Shown here piece by piece: positions 1 through 14,800 of a stretch of DNA of 64,000 bases (positions within the stretch are counted from its first letter, which is position 1; each line of letters begins with the position of its first letter). Origin of the DNA: Whitmania pigra (Eukaryota > Annelida > Clitellata > Hirudinida > Haemopidae). The stretch is taken from the NCBI GenBank assembly GCA_021613335.1, contig JAJTWR010000350.1:255001-319000 (forward strand). Direction: 5' to 3'. The notes below the pieces were generated by a model, which saw nothing but the letters and a program-made list of their open reading frames with translations, ran no database searches and had not been told where the DNA came from. A program made the position numbers and the translations under genes.

Positions 1-5
1 GGAGT

Positions 6-3000
6 TTAAACGTCTTCATTGTCAGACAATAAGATCGAATTGCAAATTATCGCCGGATCCAAATTTTCCTGAAAAATGCAATAATAACTTTTAAACTTTA
101 CTCATCAATATTATAAAACATTTTAAAAATACTTGTAAATTATAAAAATGTAACACAGAATCTAAACTTACTGCGTCTTCGTCGTCAAATAGCTTTATGA
201 ATGGAACATTGCCGCCGCCGAAAATGTTTCTCTGGCAGACGAATTTCTGAAACAGAAACAAGCTTCAATTAAACAACATCTGTCGATTGCGAAAGTAACG
301 ATGAAAGCAAAAAATAGCAACTTTAAACGTAACACTGAGGTCCTTCTTCGTACTTTTGGGAGTGCTCGGCGAATCGAACTGAAAGGAAACAAATGATTGT
401 TAGGATAAGAACAATAACAATTATCAATTATAATAATTAATAAGTACAATTAGATAACATACATAGATGAACATACGAACACCAACACAAACAAGGATAA
501 CCATAAATATACAAAAAATAGGACATTTACTAACAAGGGCAACCAGTAAAGACACAGAACAGAAGAAGAGAAATACAAACCCCCTTCAGTAATTTCCTCT
601 TCTTGCCGGATTCAGGCAACGTCTGAATGTAGTTGTAGAGTTCACTGAGTGCCTGTTCAGTGTTTATGGACTTGGCGGCCTTCATGCTGGCCTGTCTGTC
701 GGCGAACGAGATGTGAGTCGTCAGAACCAACTCGTCTTCATCGTTTTCGACTTTTTTGAACCTCTGCAAGTACAAGTTAATACGACTGATTTGAAGTTTT
801 AAAAATAATATGATATTATTAATTGCTATGTATTCATTACAGTTACTATATGGCCAATTAATTATAAAACTTTAATTTAACCCCAGGTAACTTAAAAATA
901 CAAAGTTCAATTAGAATCTACAACAACAACAACAACAAGAACATGTAAAGACAAACCTTGAAAGGAGTTCTCATGGAACTATCTCTCTTTCCAGCAGCAG
1001 AGGAGAGAATGACGTCATCAGAATATTTAATGGCGTCTTTGATCCAATGCGAGGGATAATCGAACATGATGGATGCATTGTTCACCATCAAAACCACCAA
1101 CACTCGCAGATTATCCGCTGCTTCTTTGAGCTGCGTGATGGGTATCTGGAACGATGAATGGATGGATGGTTAGGGATGAATTAATGAATGAATGGTTGAT
1201 TAGGGATAAATTAAATAATCAATGAATGAATGGCTGATTAGCGATAAATTAAATAATCAATGAATGGATGATTGATTAGCGATAAATTAATCGACGCTAG
1301 ACGCACACGTCTGCTGCAAACAGTTGCCGATGAATCATGCGGAACGCGTGTCCAAGAAAGACGAAGTTAATTACTTTCTTAGGGATGAAGAGATGAGGAG
1401 TGAAAATGAGTGACAAGTTCTCGGAAGTCATTTTGTTGGAATCGTGGAGTGAGGCAACTTTACTGAGGAGGTCGAGCAGATTGCACAGGAGTATGGCGTT
1501 CTCGTTCGGCAGTAATTGGTTCAACAACTGGAGACATTCGATTTGCTTGCGTTCGTCCTTCATACCTGCGAATGTTTACAATTTACAATTTTACATTGTT
1601 TGCAGGTGCTTCAATTGATTAGCTGTCGATTAAAATCAACAGGTATATATTTAACACTCGTTTGATATTCATAAGCGAGGTGACAAAATGCAAAAATGTT
1701 GTTAATTTGTTAAATTCAAAATTGTTAACAGTTCAACAAACCAGAAATCTGTTTGTAGGCGTTGAAATTCTTCTCGAGAAGCAGAGGCTCGGGAAGTTCC
1801 GACAAAAAACTTTTGAAAACCGTTGCCACGTCGTTGACCGTGAACTTCGAGCGGTCGAATTGAACCGGTTTCTCGTTTTGTTCGATGAGTTCACGAAGCT
1901 CCCTCTGTCTGTCCAGTCCTCCCGATAAACGAAATATGCCTTCCTTTTGACAATCTGTTGATGACGTTGATGAATTCAATTCAATAAGTAACAATATTCA
2001 ACAATCAGCTGATTTACTATTAATAATAAAAAGGATAATTGGCCAATGAATACTAGTACTTCGTAGAGGGAAGTAACAGTTCGTGAACTGAGCCAATTAA
2101 TCGTGAATGTGGTTAAGAAATAAATGTTATGTTCCTCCGGCTAACACCTCGCCAGGGTAACACGTCAGTTGATTTGCATGACAACAGAACCAACCATTAC
2201 CATCCCCGTAGATCCAATTATCCCCAAAACAAGTCGAGCGTTTTATTCTTTCCATACAATCTCGGCGTCTCAGTGGAGTCGTTAAAGGACTTGTACTCCA
2301 TGAAACTATTTGCAAGACATTATCCTAGGAAGCCAAAGCATTTCCAAAAGACGCCACAATTGAGAATCGGAATCAGACGAGGAGCAGGCCGATTTCGACG
2401 ACACGCAATAACAAGTCATGTGCTTGTGAAAGCAAACAGTTGAGATAATTAACAATAACACAAACACCGGCATTCTGCCTCAACTGACAACCAACTATCA
2501 GGAAATGTCGAATGAGTGCGTTTTCATTAATTAGCACCAACTTTCTTATTGAATAATAAGAAATTAACAATTAAATTAATTAACAATTGCATTTGAAATG
2601 GAAGCAGTTGAAAAATACGAACTTTCTGGCTTTCCGAGAAATTCAATCAACGGGAAAATCCTTTCGAGGGCGTGGTTGTTGAGCTTCGTAGCAAAAACCC
2701 CTTCAATTTAACATGTTATTATTACACATTATTTCTACTGTATTTCTATTTATAATTATAATTGTAATATAATTTATAATTAGTTAATATTAAAATTTAT
2801 CATATATATCTTATAATTATAATAATATTGTGGATGCAATTCCAAGAATGTTTTATGCCCGGTTAATGAGTTTTTTGAAGCCTTTGAGCCTCCGAAGAGA
2901 AGGATGCATATTTTACGACTTTTAATTCAAAATGAAAGCCCATCCATCCTGTGCTTTCAAAGCCCGTCAAGGCAACAACAACAACAACAACATACAACTA

Positions 3001-3518
3001 AGGCCAGGATCACTATCACGACCAGAACGTTGCATAACCGACACAGCACACCGTTCATCGCAACTCGGTGTCAATGCATCGAGTTTCCATGGAAATAGAT
3101 GCAATCGAAGGTGCGTTTATTTTCCTAGTTAATTATCCTCCGAACACCTGTTGACCCACATCACGTGACAAATTATCGTCAGTCAAAAAACTCATCCCCA
3201 CCCTTCATTGTGTCTTCGCGGGTGGCAAGAGAACACTCGGTCAGTAATTTCCAAGGCTCGGGTCATAGGTCAAAAGATCATTTTTAACGATGCAAACCAA
3301 CCTTTGCCCGGTCTCCTCCTGATGACTGACAACAAATTGGGCTTCTCCTGTGGCGTCATTTCCATGAGTTCTTCGAATTTAACGTCGTTGAGGTCCATGA
3401 GGAAGCTGAGATGCATGAGTACGACGTCGGTGAACCTCTCCATGTTTTCCGATTTCAATCGGAAGATCTTGGCGTGTGTGTTCGACACGACGGAACTCGT
3501 GGAAGCGAAAGTCTTCAT
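6..3518 (-). CDS. ARHGAP19: ARHGAP19-type Rho GTPase-activating protein
   Basis: Nine phase-consistent exons join to about 443 aa (human ARHGAP19 is about 494): 3518-3302, 2700-2623, 1954-1742, 1565-1309, 1145-957, 763-581, 378-322, 246-172, 68-6, ending in TAA at 6-8. RhoGAP proteins accelerate GTP hydrolysis by Rho GTPases; ARHGAP19 acts on RhoA in cytokinesis. Seen: EGIFRLSGG with the arginine finger (exon 3), then FLSELPEPLLL, then the NKMTSENLSLIFTPHLF helix (exon 4). Family-specific parts outside the GAP core also match ARHGAP19: the N-terminal MERFTDVVLMHLSFLMDL and the post-domain EQALSELYNYIQTLPESGKK. The start is the ATG at 3518, but a good acceptor just upstream (near 3548) leaves open another N-terminal exon. 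The last three small exons are supported by splice signals and frame only. Confidence 0.85.
1160..1293. repeat. Three-copy intronic tandem repeat
   Basis: About three diverged copies of a ~45-bp unit (ATGAATGAATGG, then GATTAG, then GATAAATTA) lie in the ARHGAP19 intron between the exons ending at 1309 and starting at 1145. Confidence 0.7.
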
Positions 3519-3599
3519 CGATTCCGAAGAGTCGCTGGTAAGAGCTGAAAGAAATATGCACGTCAGATGATCATTAAGTTAAGTTAAGTTAGGCCTGCC

Positions 3600-5768
3600 A
3601 CGGCTCGTCTGCTTAATAAACAGTCTATTAAAACCCAGTCGTCTGTTCCAGTTATTGCTCCACAAATAACGTGCAATACGATACTTACTCTGTCAAAATT
3701 TCCGTGCTTTAAATAAATATCGTTAATTAAGCACGCTTATATACTACCATCGTTCTATTTTATTACCTTATAAATTTATGTTCAATCATGCTCGAATCTC
3801 GTAATGCATATGCATGATATGCTAATTATTTATGTAAATACTCGCCCGTATGTGATAAAAAGCATTGGATGAAGGGTGCAATCATAATCCAAAGCAAGAT
3901 GAAAGAGCAGAAAGTTTACAGATGAATAACTCGTAAGTAGAAATATCATTTCAAATTATGAAAGAGGGAGCCATCATAAAAGCCTAAGTAATTTTATATC
4001 AACACGCCTAAGTTTTATTGCATCAGGACAACATTTATTACTGGCGCAACCTATTATGAGTCCCACACTTTATAAACATAACTAGTTCGTTAACAACGAA
4101 TGTTATGCAATCGCATCCTTAACATTTATAATGAAGCTTATGTGCACCACTTTTGAATTTCGCCTTTCTTGGTTTAATTCAAGAATTACAACATCACTGG
4201 CTTAAATCTGAATAGAACCCAACAAGTATTTGTAGGATCTCATAAACTTAGCGTCCCTCATTTTACAGAAAACAAACATTTGATAAATCGTCAGAGCAAA
4301 ATCAAATATGACAAAAATTACTATTGCCTTACATTATATTATATATATTTGAAGCTTAATTTCTAACATTTAACGCCAGCATTCATCCAGACAAATGTAG
4401 TTTAACATTGTTCAACGCCACAGTCTAGACAAAAGATTTCGCCATTTGAAAAGTTAGCGCATTCGATGGATAAATTGCTTTTGCAAGGAATTTGCCAAAC
4501 GAAATAAACAACAATTTCTCACAACATGAATCGCTGCCATCCTCCATTTAAAACGAGTTTGATCAAATCTATTTCTGAAAGTCGCCTTCGCGATTGGTTT
4601 TTGTTTACATTTGTCAAACCGCCCGCCATAAGATCAAAATTTGGACAGATCGGAGATCAAATGTAATAGTTTAACTTATTTGCTTCAACAATTAATTTAA
4701 TACTTTAATTTCAATCAAATGTTTTTTAACTGCAACTGCTAAATTCTTTGCTCAATAAATTAATCCCCAGAGTTAATCCAGCTAGGTAGAAGTGCAATAG
4801 CTAGACACTAAGTGCAACGGGTTAAATAAACTCACAATTCCGGCGTTTAAGGCATCTTTTTGGATCCATTTAAAAGAGTTGACGAATTATTTCAGATAAT
4901 TTCAATAAAAATGTCAGTCAACTCCGCTCAGACAAGTTTAACAAAATCAGGTTACAACCATACATGCAAATAATCTCCCCGAACTTGTTATTTTGCTAGT
5001 TCCTTCCCGCGATCTGACCTTTATATACCCTTCGCAGGTTCATGCATATTCCTTAAACACTCACTTATTACTCATCTCCTCTCCTGGTCTGCCATTGGGC
5101 AGTATGCTATTGAAGAGGTTTTAGTTTTAGAATGAAACGTTTCAACCAATAGGACGGGCATATATTTGAAATCATTACGAAATGATTTTTGTACTATTTG
5201 CATATGAAACGATGCTGGTTTGATCGCTGTAAATGCTTCTTTTGAATCGATAATGATTATCTTGGTGTGCAAATGAAAATAATCGCCTCTTTTGAACGGG
5301 ATTAAGATAATGAATAGACTATGCCAAATTATAATTATGACATTGTAATAATAAAAAATGTGCAATTTAAAAAATACATTTAAGATGGCATCTTGATCCT
5401 TAGGGATGTTGAATTACGTATGTGCTAGGAAATTATCTGCAGTAAACGATATGTCAGAGATATTTGTCAGATATGAATCCAATTTATTTGTCTATACCTT
5501 GTAATTATTAAGGAAGCTTTAAAATTATACGGATTTCAAACGGGATGTAAGTCATCAAAGCTGAAATTGAAATTATTCTCAAGATCTCTTTAATGTGACG
5601 AAAAGCCAGGACGATATAGAAAATATTTGTTCGATAAATTGCGAAATTAATTTTTGAATTTGTAACTCGAATAATCTTAATTTGTTTATTAAGTGTCCAT
5701 TCCATCTCCTACCTAATGTCTTCTTCATTTCAGTGTTTTTTAATGAACAACAAAACAACAACAGCAGC
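3600..5768. other. Intergenic stretch, nothing recognised
   Basis: AT-rich sequence upstream of ARHGAP19. No conserved coding frame, tRNA-like clover-leaf or repeat was recognised; the ORFs here are short and compositionally random. It should hold the ARHGAP19 promoter, which I cannot delimit. Confidence 0.5.
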
Positions 5769-6019
<251 letters not shown>

Positions 6020-9000
6020 TGAGGATGATGGGATTGATGAGTTAAAATCTGTTGAGGCTTATCATCAGTTCGTAAAATCCCAGTTAGAGAAGATTAAGCA
6101 GGATTGAAGGATATTCACAAGGGACAGCATTTATTTTAATATAATACACCGACAGCAGGATCTGCACAATTCATTGAGTCCACGTCCACTGTTGCGTGTC
6201 AAGTGACACCGTTCATTCTTGCATGACGCTGACCCTTGGTTCGTCGTTATGGCAAAAACTCATGAGAGGTCACCCGTCATTCAAGGATTATGAACCCATC
6301 GAAGCTTGAAATGCTTGAAATAGCGGGGTATGAAATGGGAGGAGAACATCAAACAGTCTCAGAGATCAATGGAGTTAAAAACGATCACAACCCTGAGAAA
6401 TCGAATAACAATATCACTGGAAACTCAGCTTGTGTTAGAAAAAGTTTTTCAATTCAAAAGAAAAGGCGACAAAGTTGTTTATTTTAACACCACAGTCATC
6501 ACCAGGCATGACAGATCCTCAAAGAAATGGCCATTCCTTCGTGTTAAATTGTTACGTGAACATCTTTTGAGTTCATTTGGTTTTACTGCCTGCTGGGGAC
6601 GTCCTGGTTATGTAATATGTTATATAATTGCTTAACAAATGCAAGTAATATAATCGTCAGTCAATTTGTATAATAGTTAATTGACTTGTGACGTAATTAA
6701 TGTATTTAACGGCAAAACTTTATTGCAAGGAATTTAAGCCCTAATCGTCACATTCTTGTAATAAAAATGACTAATAAAATTCTTTCTTCTAGCAGAAGTT
6801 TAATTTCTTGTTATTAACATTGAAACTTATAAAATTATTTAATTGAACGCTTAAAATGCGAATTCTCACTGTCTAACAATTCCCAAAACTAAAAAAACGT
6901 AAAATGTTCCATATCAAAATATCTTTCTATTTTTAATCATTACACAATTCTTTTCACAGAATTCTTCTGAAGAAGATGTCTGATTAGAGTGACATTGTCT
7001 TATTACACTCATTGAACCCAAGTGATTGACTGAAGATTCGATTAACTTGTCCCAACTTGCTCCCCGATGAAACACGTTATATCATCCTCCTTTGCATATG
7101 ATCTCAAATTATTTTATTACCTGTCATAAAGCTTAGGAGACCACATGCTTATTGGGACAAGAGGGATTTTGCGGACTGACATTTGGGGTTTAACAGGAGG
7201 CCAGAAACTCTCCGGGATTGACTTTAGTGATTCGTAATCCCGCATTCCTGGAGACTATGAACAAATAAACTACGCTAGAAGCCTCGGGCGTTCTGAGACA
7301 AAATTCTTCGCTCCTGTCTCTTATTTGTCCTCTGGAAACTGCTTCAAAGACCATTTGATAACCATTCTAATCATGAGAATTGGAGTCGCAACTAGTACCT
7401 TTGTTATTAATATTGAAAGCGTTCCAATTAAGCAATTAAAGACCTTTAGTCTCGACATCTTAGCGATAGTTTTGAAACTGTCCATTTCACAGTGTGTAAT
7501 AAAGTCGACAAATAACTCGATTATTAGGCATAACAGGATAACAATTTCCTAAGTTGTAAAACTCGTTTGCATAGGAAGATCAGGCTTAGATATCATGCTG
7601 GTGCACCGCATATAATTCGAGAAAGATTCCTGCACTAAAGATAAAACCCCATGCGGGTATAATTCGGCATTATTCGGCATTAACATCATTACTTGCAGCA
7701 TTACACGAAATAAGTCTGTTTGATGTTTTAAGCGTATACTACTGAAGGTTAATTTAATTTACAATTTTTTTTTAATAAATTTGATGAAATGAAAACATTT
7801 GTAACTCTTATTAAACATTTTGCCTGATATTTTCCGACGCCAAAATCACATTAAACAATTTTGATTTTTCACAAACTTCTATTGAACCGAAGTGATCGCA
7901 AGTGATAGAGACATCATTTACATCGAGTGACCAGATATACAATTGGAAATTGTCCAAGCGGCGCCTTCAGGTCAAATCTTCCAACGATCCGTAGAGGAAT
8001 CAAAGGAACATTAACTTACATCTCCCTTTGGAAAGTGAGGAAATTAAGAGCGCCAGTTAATTATGCATTCTAAGGTCACTCTCAAATCGTCTTTCCGCAG
8101 GAAATCGAATATAAACACCAAATGCAAAGTGGATCGATCTTTCAAGCTTCCGCAATTCATTTGGACTGAAATTCTGACATTCAAAGTAATAGGATGAACT
8201 TTCAATTTTAGGATTTAAATTCTCTTGTTTTCAACTTAACATAGAATGGTGTGCGACCTTCTTTTTTTCAGTTATTTCTCCACTACAACGAACGTTGTTG
8301 ATTCACACCACAAAGCCAAGCATAGCTTTGATAAGGCGATGTCTTATCCCACACCTGGCATTTTTGGCTGCAGGCTGCATAGCTCTGACTCGCATCTGCT
8401 ATCATTCTCCACGTTCTTTCGAAAGATGATGTTTAATTTCATAATTAGAAGAATTTTGTTAATTAATTCACATTTATTATACCTAATGCCACGTTTTAAT
8501 AGAATTGTTAATTTAAAGCTAGCCTTTAATTGTAAAAACAAACCAAACTAAAACAACTTTTACAACTTCAAATTATTAGTTGCGAGGAAAGATCGATGTA
8601 TGTAAATACTTGAGACTACGTTTGGACAAGGGCCTCTTAAAAGTTCAAAGGTCGATTTATTTGCTGGCCTCTAAAAGTCTTATAAATTGAACAAACAACA
8701 GAAAGAGCTTTCATGCTGATTGCTTGGTTGTGAGCGAAAACAGAAACGATTGATTGGTTTGGTAAGCGAGGTATAAATACGTTTTTTATATTACTGCTCA
8801 TTTCTCGGCCAATTCCGTCGTAACCTGTTATACAAAAGAAAGACATTGTAATTTATAGATAGAGTGACACTCGAAATAATCCCTCTGTTTAAATCTATTT
8901 TTTGTCAATCTATTATTTGAGTTGGTATGCGATTTTTTGGCGATATTACTAATTCAACAAGTCTTTCTTAGTCATCCGAACAATGATTTATCTACAATAA

Positions 9001-11160
9001 TCGGAATAAGCCCGCAACATTCAGTCAAAATTGTATAAAACTGGTCTTAAAGTTCAAGATGATCAAATAAGCCTATAACTAAAATTATGACTTACATTTG
9101 TGTAATAGATGCAAAAGTCACTTTTTGGTTGAGCTCCAGAATATAACATAAAAAACAAATTTTCATTAAGTTTTAAGGGAAGTTTATTACATTTTAATTG
9201 AAAATTAGATAAGATGACTGTTCTAAAATAGTTTAATGATTTATACTGTTAATACTGCAACATTAAACATCACGCATCATTCAATTTCTTATTTTTTTAG
9301 AATAGGTTAAGAACTTAATATCACTGACAAATTAATTTACGATTGACCCAGCGTTGCCGACTTACGAAAATTTTTGTTCGGGTTAAAATTGAAAACTAGC
9401 AAAACTTAAGTCATTAAATAAAAGTTGTGTCTCGGTTGCAATTGAATCGATTTTGTTTTTAGCAATTTTTAATTTCTCAAAAGTTTTCAATAATTTTTAT
9501 CAGATAGAGGGCAGCTGTGCTAGACAATTTTGCTAATGTTTTCGAGCCTGTTTAAAAATGGAGGTTGGTTCTGCTCTAGCGCTGAATGATCTTATAACTC
9601 TCAATCAGCTAATTTTTATTTGTATTTTTTTGTGTTTTAATCTTCATTCAAAATATAACTATAGCGATACAAATTTGAATGCTGTAGTCATTACACAATT
9701 GCCCCTGTGGCCAACAGAAGTATACTACATTTGTTATTTGAGATTTATTTTTGTTTAAAAAATACTTTTGGATTTATTCATTGTGGAATCGCTAACGTTA
9801 GTGCATGTTTTTCTGTTTTTTCGCTGTAAGCAAAAGGTTAATGAGAGTCCATATTTCCAAGTATATTTTAAATGTATGGAATTATCTTCCTATTTCTTTT
9901 TTATTGTGATATTACCTCAACTGACATTTTCTAAATGCCCAATTTATTGTGCAAACAATTTTTTTATTCCTTGACATTCAGTTTTAGTCTTTTTACTTTT
10001 TTTTGTTAAAGCAGGTTGAAAGATTTTTCTTAAAACATTTGAATTTGAAATTTAAGAGTTAATATTAAATATTTTCTAATGTTTTTTGAACAGTAACAAA
10101 TAGGAGTAGAATATCAACTTGCTTAATTTTTCCAGTTTGCCCCAACTGTTCCAGAACTAGAATGATTTTTGAACTACTTATTTGCTTGTGGGATAATATT
10201 GTTCATTTTCTCTGCTTTTATTATGTGGTATTATTATTATACTTTGTAAAATACTGAAGCAATTATTTAAGGGCAATTATGGACATTTGTTTGTGAGAAT
10301 TTCTGTTTTCTCACAACCATTAAGTTATTTTTTTCTGGATTGAGGATTTTTGGCATAGTTATGGAGCTGAGGCAATTCAATACCTCCAACATGATTTATT
10401 TCAATGAAATAACAAAAATACAGGAAGCAACTATTGACAGGATGTAGTTTTTATGAATTTTATTCGGTAAAAATGTTCTGATTTTAGTTTAGCTGCTCAA
10501 CTCACTAGCCACAGATTGTTAGCTACTGGAATGTACTATGTCAATTTCTTGTCATGAGATGATTAAATGTTTATTAGTTGCCAGAAACTGATTTAAATAC
10601 CTTTATTCATTTTTTATAATTAACTTTTAGGAATGATTCCAAGATTACATTCATTTCTTCAACCACTCAATCAATCATTCTTGTTGCATCATCAAAATTA
10701 TTTATTACACATAACTAACAACACATAAATAACATATAATTTTTGTTAAAACATCAACAGAACTAAAACATAAAGAAATGATGTCTAACAGGCTGTGCAT
10801 TGTGGAAGCATTTTGATTATTTAAAGAACTTATAATCTGAGCATTGAATCAGGTTGATATCCACAAGATGTTTTGTGTAACTAAGTGTTGGCACAATAAA
10901 AAGTTTTACATAAACCGAGTCGTTATCGTCAACTTGACATTTGTTTCATGACAAGATGCCTGCGATTTTTCTGCTCGGACTTTCAAAACGATTTCACTTC
11001 ATCTTGAATGTCTCAAACGTCTTTTTATCCTAAGTTTTTTTTTCACTCCTTGCAATCTTTGTTTTGTGAGATTTACTAAAAAATCTAACAAGCTAAGATA
11101 AATAATAATAGTAATAATAATGATTACCAATCTAAAGCAAGTGAGGCCACACAACATTTT
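6020..11160. other. Intergenic stretch, no supported gene
   Basis: Five kilobases of AT-rich sequence without a recognisable gene. Immediately after the microsatellite, 6018-6104 reads as a short compositionally normal peptide (NYEDDGIDELKSVEAYHQF and onward to a stop), possibly a decayed coding fragment. A less AT-rich patch near 7140-7320 could be regulatory or an untranslated exon, but nothing proves it. Confidence 0.4.
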
Positions 11161-11420
11161 AGTTTAACGTTCTGTCCTATCGTTCGCTCGGAACAATCGT
11201 TGGTTCGATTCTCGGCTTTCTTAACTTTTCTTTCTTTCATCGTCGCCGCTTCACTTAATCTTTTCATATCTCTCGGTCCGTGCAGAGAGTCGTTCACCTG
11301 CTGGCTTAATGTTTTGCGATCGTCGTTGCAATTAGGAGAGTTGCTATTTATTGATCGTTCTCAGAATTTACAACTCGAAGATGATGGTCTCGACAGGAGG
11401 CTTAAGATCAGGAATTGAAA
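11160..11420 (+). promoter_or_regulatory. Probable promoter / 5' untranslated exon of the KLF gene
   Basis: A patch of clearly higher GC and CpG than its flanks lies upstream of the KLF coding start. The first coding exon is preceded by a good acceptor (GGCTTCAG at 11807-11814), which implies at least one upstream non-coding exon, and this patch is the best candidate. The 72-codon ORF inside it matches nothing I recognise. Confidence 0.4.
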
Positions 11421-11823
11421 TGTTTATTTAAATTATTAAATATTTGCACATCGAGAGTCCCATCATCCGCCTTATCAGTTACATAAAGTTTTGCATTCTT
11501 GCCATTTGGTTCTTATGTTATGAGGCTGTTGAGGAAGAATGCAATTTTTGAGCTGTGAGATTGTTTGCAGGATACTCGTAATTTTTTAAAGAACTCACTT
11601 GTCACACATTTGAAATTGTTTGACCATCTCAGGTGAAACTTATGCTTGTCATTCATTTTTGCATTCTGCTGTCTTTTTATAGTTACAGTTTTGTGTTTTG
11701 CTATTTATAGTATCAAATGCTTATTTATTTAATAACTTTAGCTTTAAAAACTATTTGACACTTGAATAGAGTGAAATAATTAGTCATGTTATCTGATGTT
11801 TTTGAAGGCTTCAGAGATCAGTG

Positions 11824-14800
11824 ATGGATGTCTTGTCTCACGTTTCTCCTCTGCTGAAGATGGAGGCCTATGTTAATGGCTTTGTCCCTTCAACTTTGTA
11901 CCTTGCTAATCAGAAGCCACTGACTGGTTCTTCTGTGACTGCCATGAACACGCAACTTGATGCAAAGAGTGAGCCTTTAGGCAGCCTTAGGACGTCCGAA
12001 ACAGGTTCTCCCAGCAGACTTTCTAGGGTCTGTTCTCCTGACAGCACCAATTTGGATTTCTGCAAAACAATCACCACCACTTCATCTTATGTTGGGTCTC
12101 TTCCCAGATGCATTTCTTCCAGCAGTGGTTACATTCCCACTTCCGTCCCGAAACTTTCGACCAGAGACGAAAACAACAACACGACCACCGGCAGCTCGTT
12201 CGGTTCGACGGCACCGAAGGACTCTTCGGCATCTAAGCATCATCCTCATTTCTCGGCCGACTTCAGAACCCTTCGACAGAATCTAATGTTGTTGAGACGG
12301 AGCAACCAGCAGAATAAAATCCTCTCTTCAGATTGCGAAGACTCCCAGGAATCCTTGTTCACTAATGTGGTTCCTGCTCATACAAAAGTAAACAACTACG
12401 AACTTGCAGATAGATTCAGTTCCTGGCTGAAGGTTTGCATGTTCCAAGATGTTCCAGACATATCCCCATTTCCTGCCTATCTTCTCAAGAATGAAACTTC
12501 TAACTGCAAGGATGGGATGGCATTAGATTTTTCTTTGTCAAAACACGTGCCTTGTTTCAATAGTTCCTGGCCAGTTAAAGAGGTAAATGTAAATGAAAAT
12601 TTCAAAGTTTTTAGAATATTAATTCTCAAGTTTATAATTATTATCTCAGGAAGTCAATGAAATATGTCCAATCCCTTTGGATTTATCACAGACTTCATTG
12701 AATCCTGAAGCAAAGCCTGATGTTGAAAAAACTAAGATCATTAAAGATGAAAAGAGTTACAAATACTTTCTCGACCATCTGGTCTCGAATCCGGTTCCAA
12801 CTTTGGAAAGGATTTCTGCCCGGCATCTGACCGACGGTGCACCGGAAATGTTCAATAGCTCCTGGTCATCCATTGTTTCTCTCTCTAATCCACTTTCTAT
12901 TGGGGCTCCAACTAATTTTGAGAGCTCACCAACCATTAGCAGCACCCATCCATTCCTTCAAAACAACATTTACCCGCAGTTAGGTCAGAGAAACGAGGAA
13001 AGGCTGGGAGTCGAACCACGGGGTGAAAAGCTGGCTTTTCACCTCGGACCTCCTCTGCAGCCTGATTCTAGTCAGCTAATGAGTTAGAACTTGTTTCACT
13101 GTTGTTGTTGTTGTTGTTGTCCTGCAAAGAATGATATTTCTCAATTGTTTAATGAGTTTCAATCATTTTTGTTATTTAAGATCAACAGGCTTTCTTTAGC
13201 ATGTGGCTTCAGACAATGAACAGGTACATTTGTCTATTTTTTTTTTGTAATCCAAATATTGAATGTAGTAATTGATATTTTTAACTTAATTTAATGTGAT
13301 AAAAACGAACTTAAAGCATCAAATACAGCTACACATCTAATTGAATTTGAGAATTACTAATAAATCCTGTCATGCCCTTAAACCTTACATCACAAAACAG
13401 ACATTTAAGCTCAAATATGGTCAAAGTGTGAATTTTTTTTCAAAATTTCAGATCAAATCCTCCTGAATATCCCCCTCATCAGATCATCCAGCCTTCTTTT
13501 GCATGCCCGAGGATGGGCCAGCACGTCCCTGCCGACATCTTCGTGCCCACGTTGACGGAGGGTTCTGCATTCAATCCCTCGCTTGTGCAGAAAAATTCCA
13601 AGAAGAAGCAGAGGTTTGGTCCTTACAGATGTACGTACAACGGCTGTGACAAAATTTACTCCAAGAGTTCTCACCTGAAAGCCCATGACAGGACGCACAC
13701 AGGTGGGTTGAGAAATTCATTCTTAAAGTAAGTAACTGATTTTACACAGGGAGATGCAATTATGTGCAATTACTCGCAATCGCTTCAAGTTTTTCCCGAG
13801 GTGTTAGTAAAATAAAATCGGGTTGCATGTTACATTTTCTTCAGCTACGATGTTAGCCGGTTAAACATTTTCACGTTACTTGGGGAATTTGTGTGCATTT
13901 GTTTTTTGATATGGCTGAAATTTAGAATAACACTTATTTTTCACTGTCCTGGGAACATATTTTGTAAAACGAGCCACAATCAAAGGTTGAAGTGTTCAAC
14001 CTTCATGACTTTTAAGCTGCAACTTGTACGTCGAATTGTCTGCATTAAATATGATTTTGTTGTCCATCAGTAATTTTAATTTAATCATTAATGTCCAAGA
14101 CTGACAAAGAAGCTGAGAATTTACGCTGAACGTTCTGCTTGTTTGCGTTATTGATCACAAATGAGATGGGCTGGTAACTGCGTGATGAACGGGGCGTTTT
14201 TAAGGAGGTTTTCAGGTTTGTTTCTCAGAATAATTCGTGAAAATCATGTGACATCATTCGGTCGTGTCATTAGCCAACTGCTCATTGTTTGTCCTGCAAA
14301 TTGCTTCATCTAAGACGTCCATTCAAAAGAAATTCTCAAAGTTTCTCTTGGATCTGTAGAAGGCGTTTTTGTTCTCACCCAAACTCGAATGTCAATGCAA
14401 GCAAAAAACTCTTGCTATTATTGTTGTTGTCATTGATGTCATCATTGCTACATTTATTTGCCTACTTCATCCGTTACCTTGCTGTAAACTTCATAAATGT
14501 AAAATGACCTTAAAGTTGTGATTCTTCAACAAAAACTCAATCGTCTGGACAAGAAATCACTTTAAATGTCACTCCTCCTCCTAATGTTCTTGAGTTTATA
14601 CTAAATTTATTTTAAAAATTTAAGAGTATTTACTTCTAACTTAAGATTTTTTTTATTTATGCAAAATTTATGATTTAAAAATCAGTTTGTATTCTCTCAT
14701 ATCTCAGAATGACAGTTTGTCATGTTTTGTTAATATAAGAATAATTACAACAATTATAATATGTGATGTAATTGTAATATATATTACAGTAACAAGTGCA

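Noticed and set aside
2127..2443. Overlapping ORFs on both strands in the ARHGAP19 intron
   Set aside because: They fall between phase-matched RhoGAP exons and have no recognisable domain.
6290..6635. Two overlapping plus-strand ORFs of 65 and 101 codons
   Set aside because: No domain, no splice context and no homologue recognised; similar lengths arise by chance in this window.
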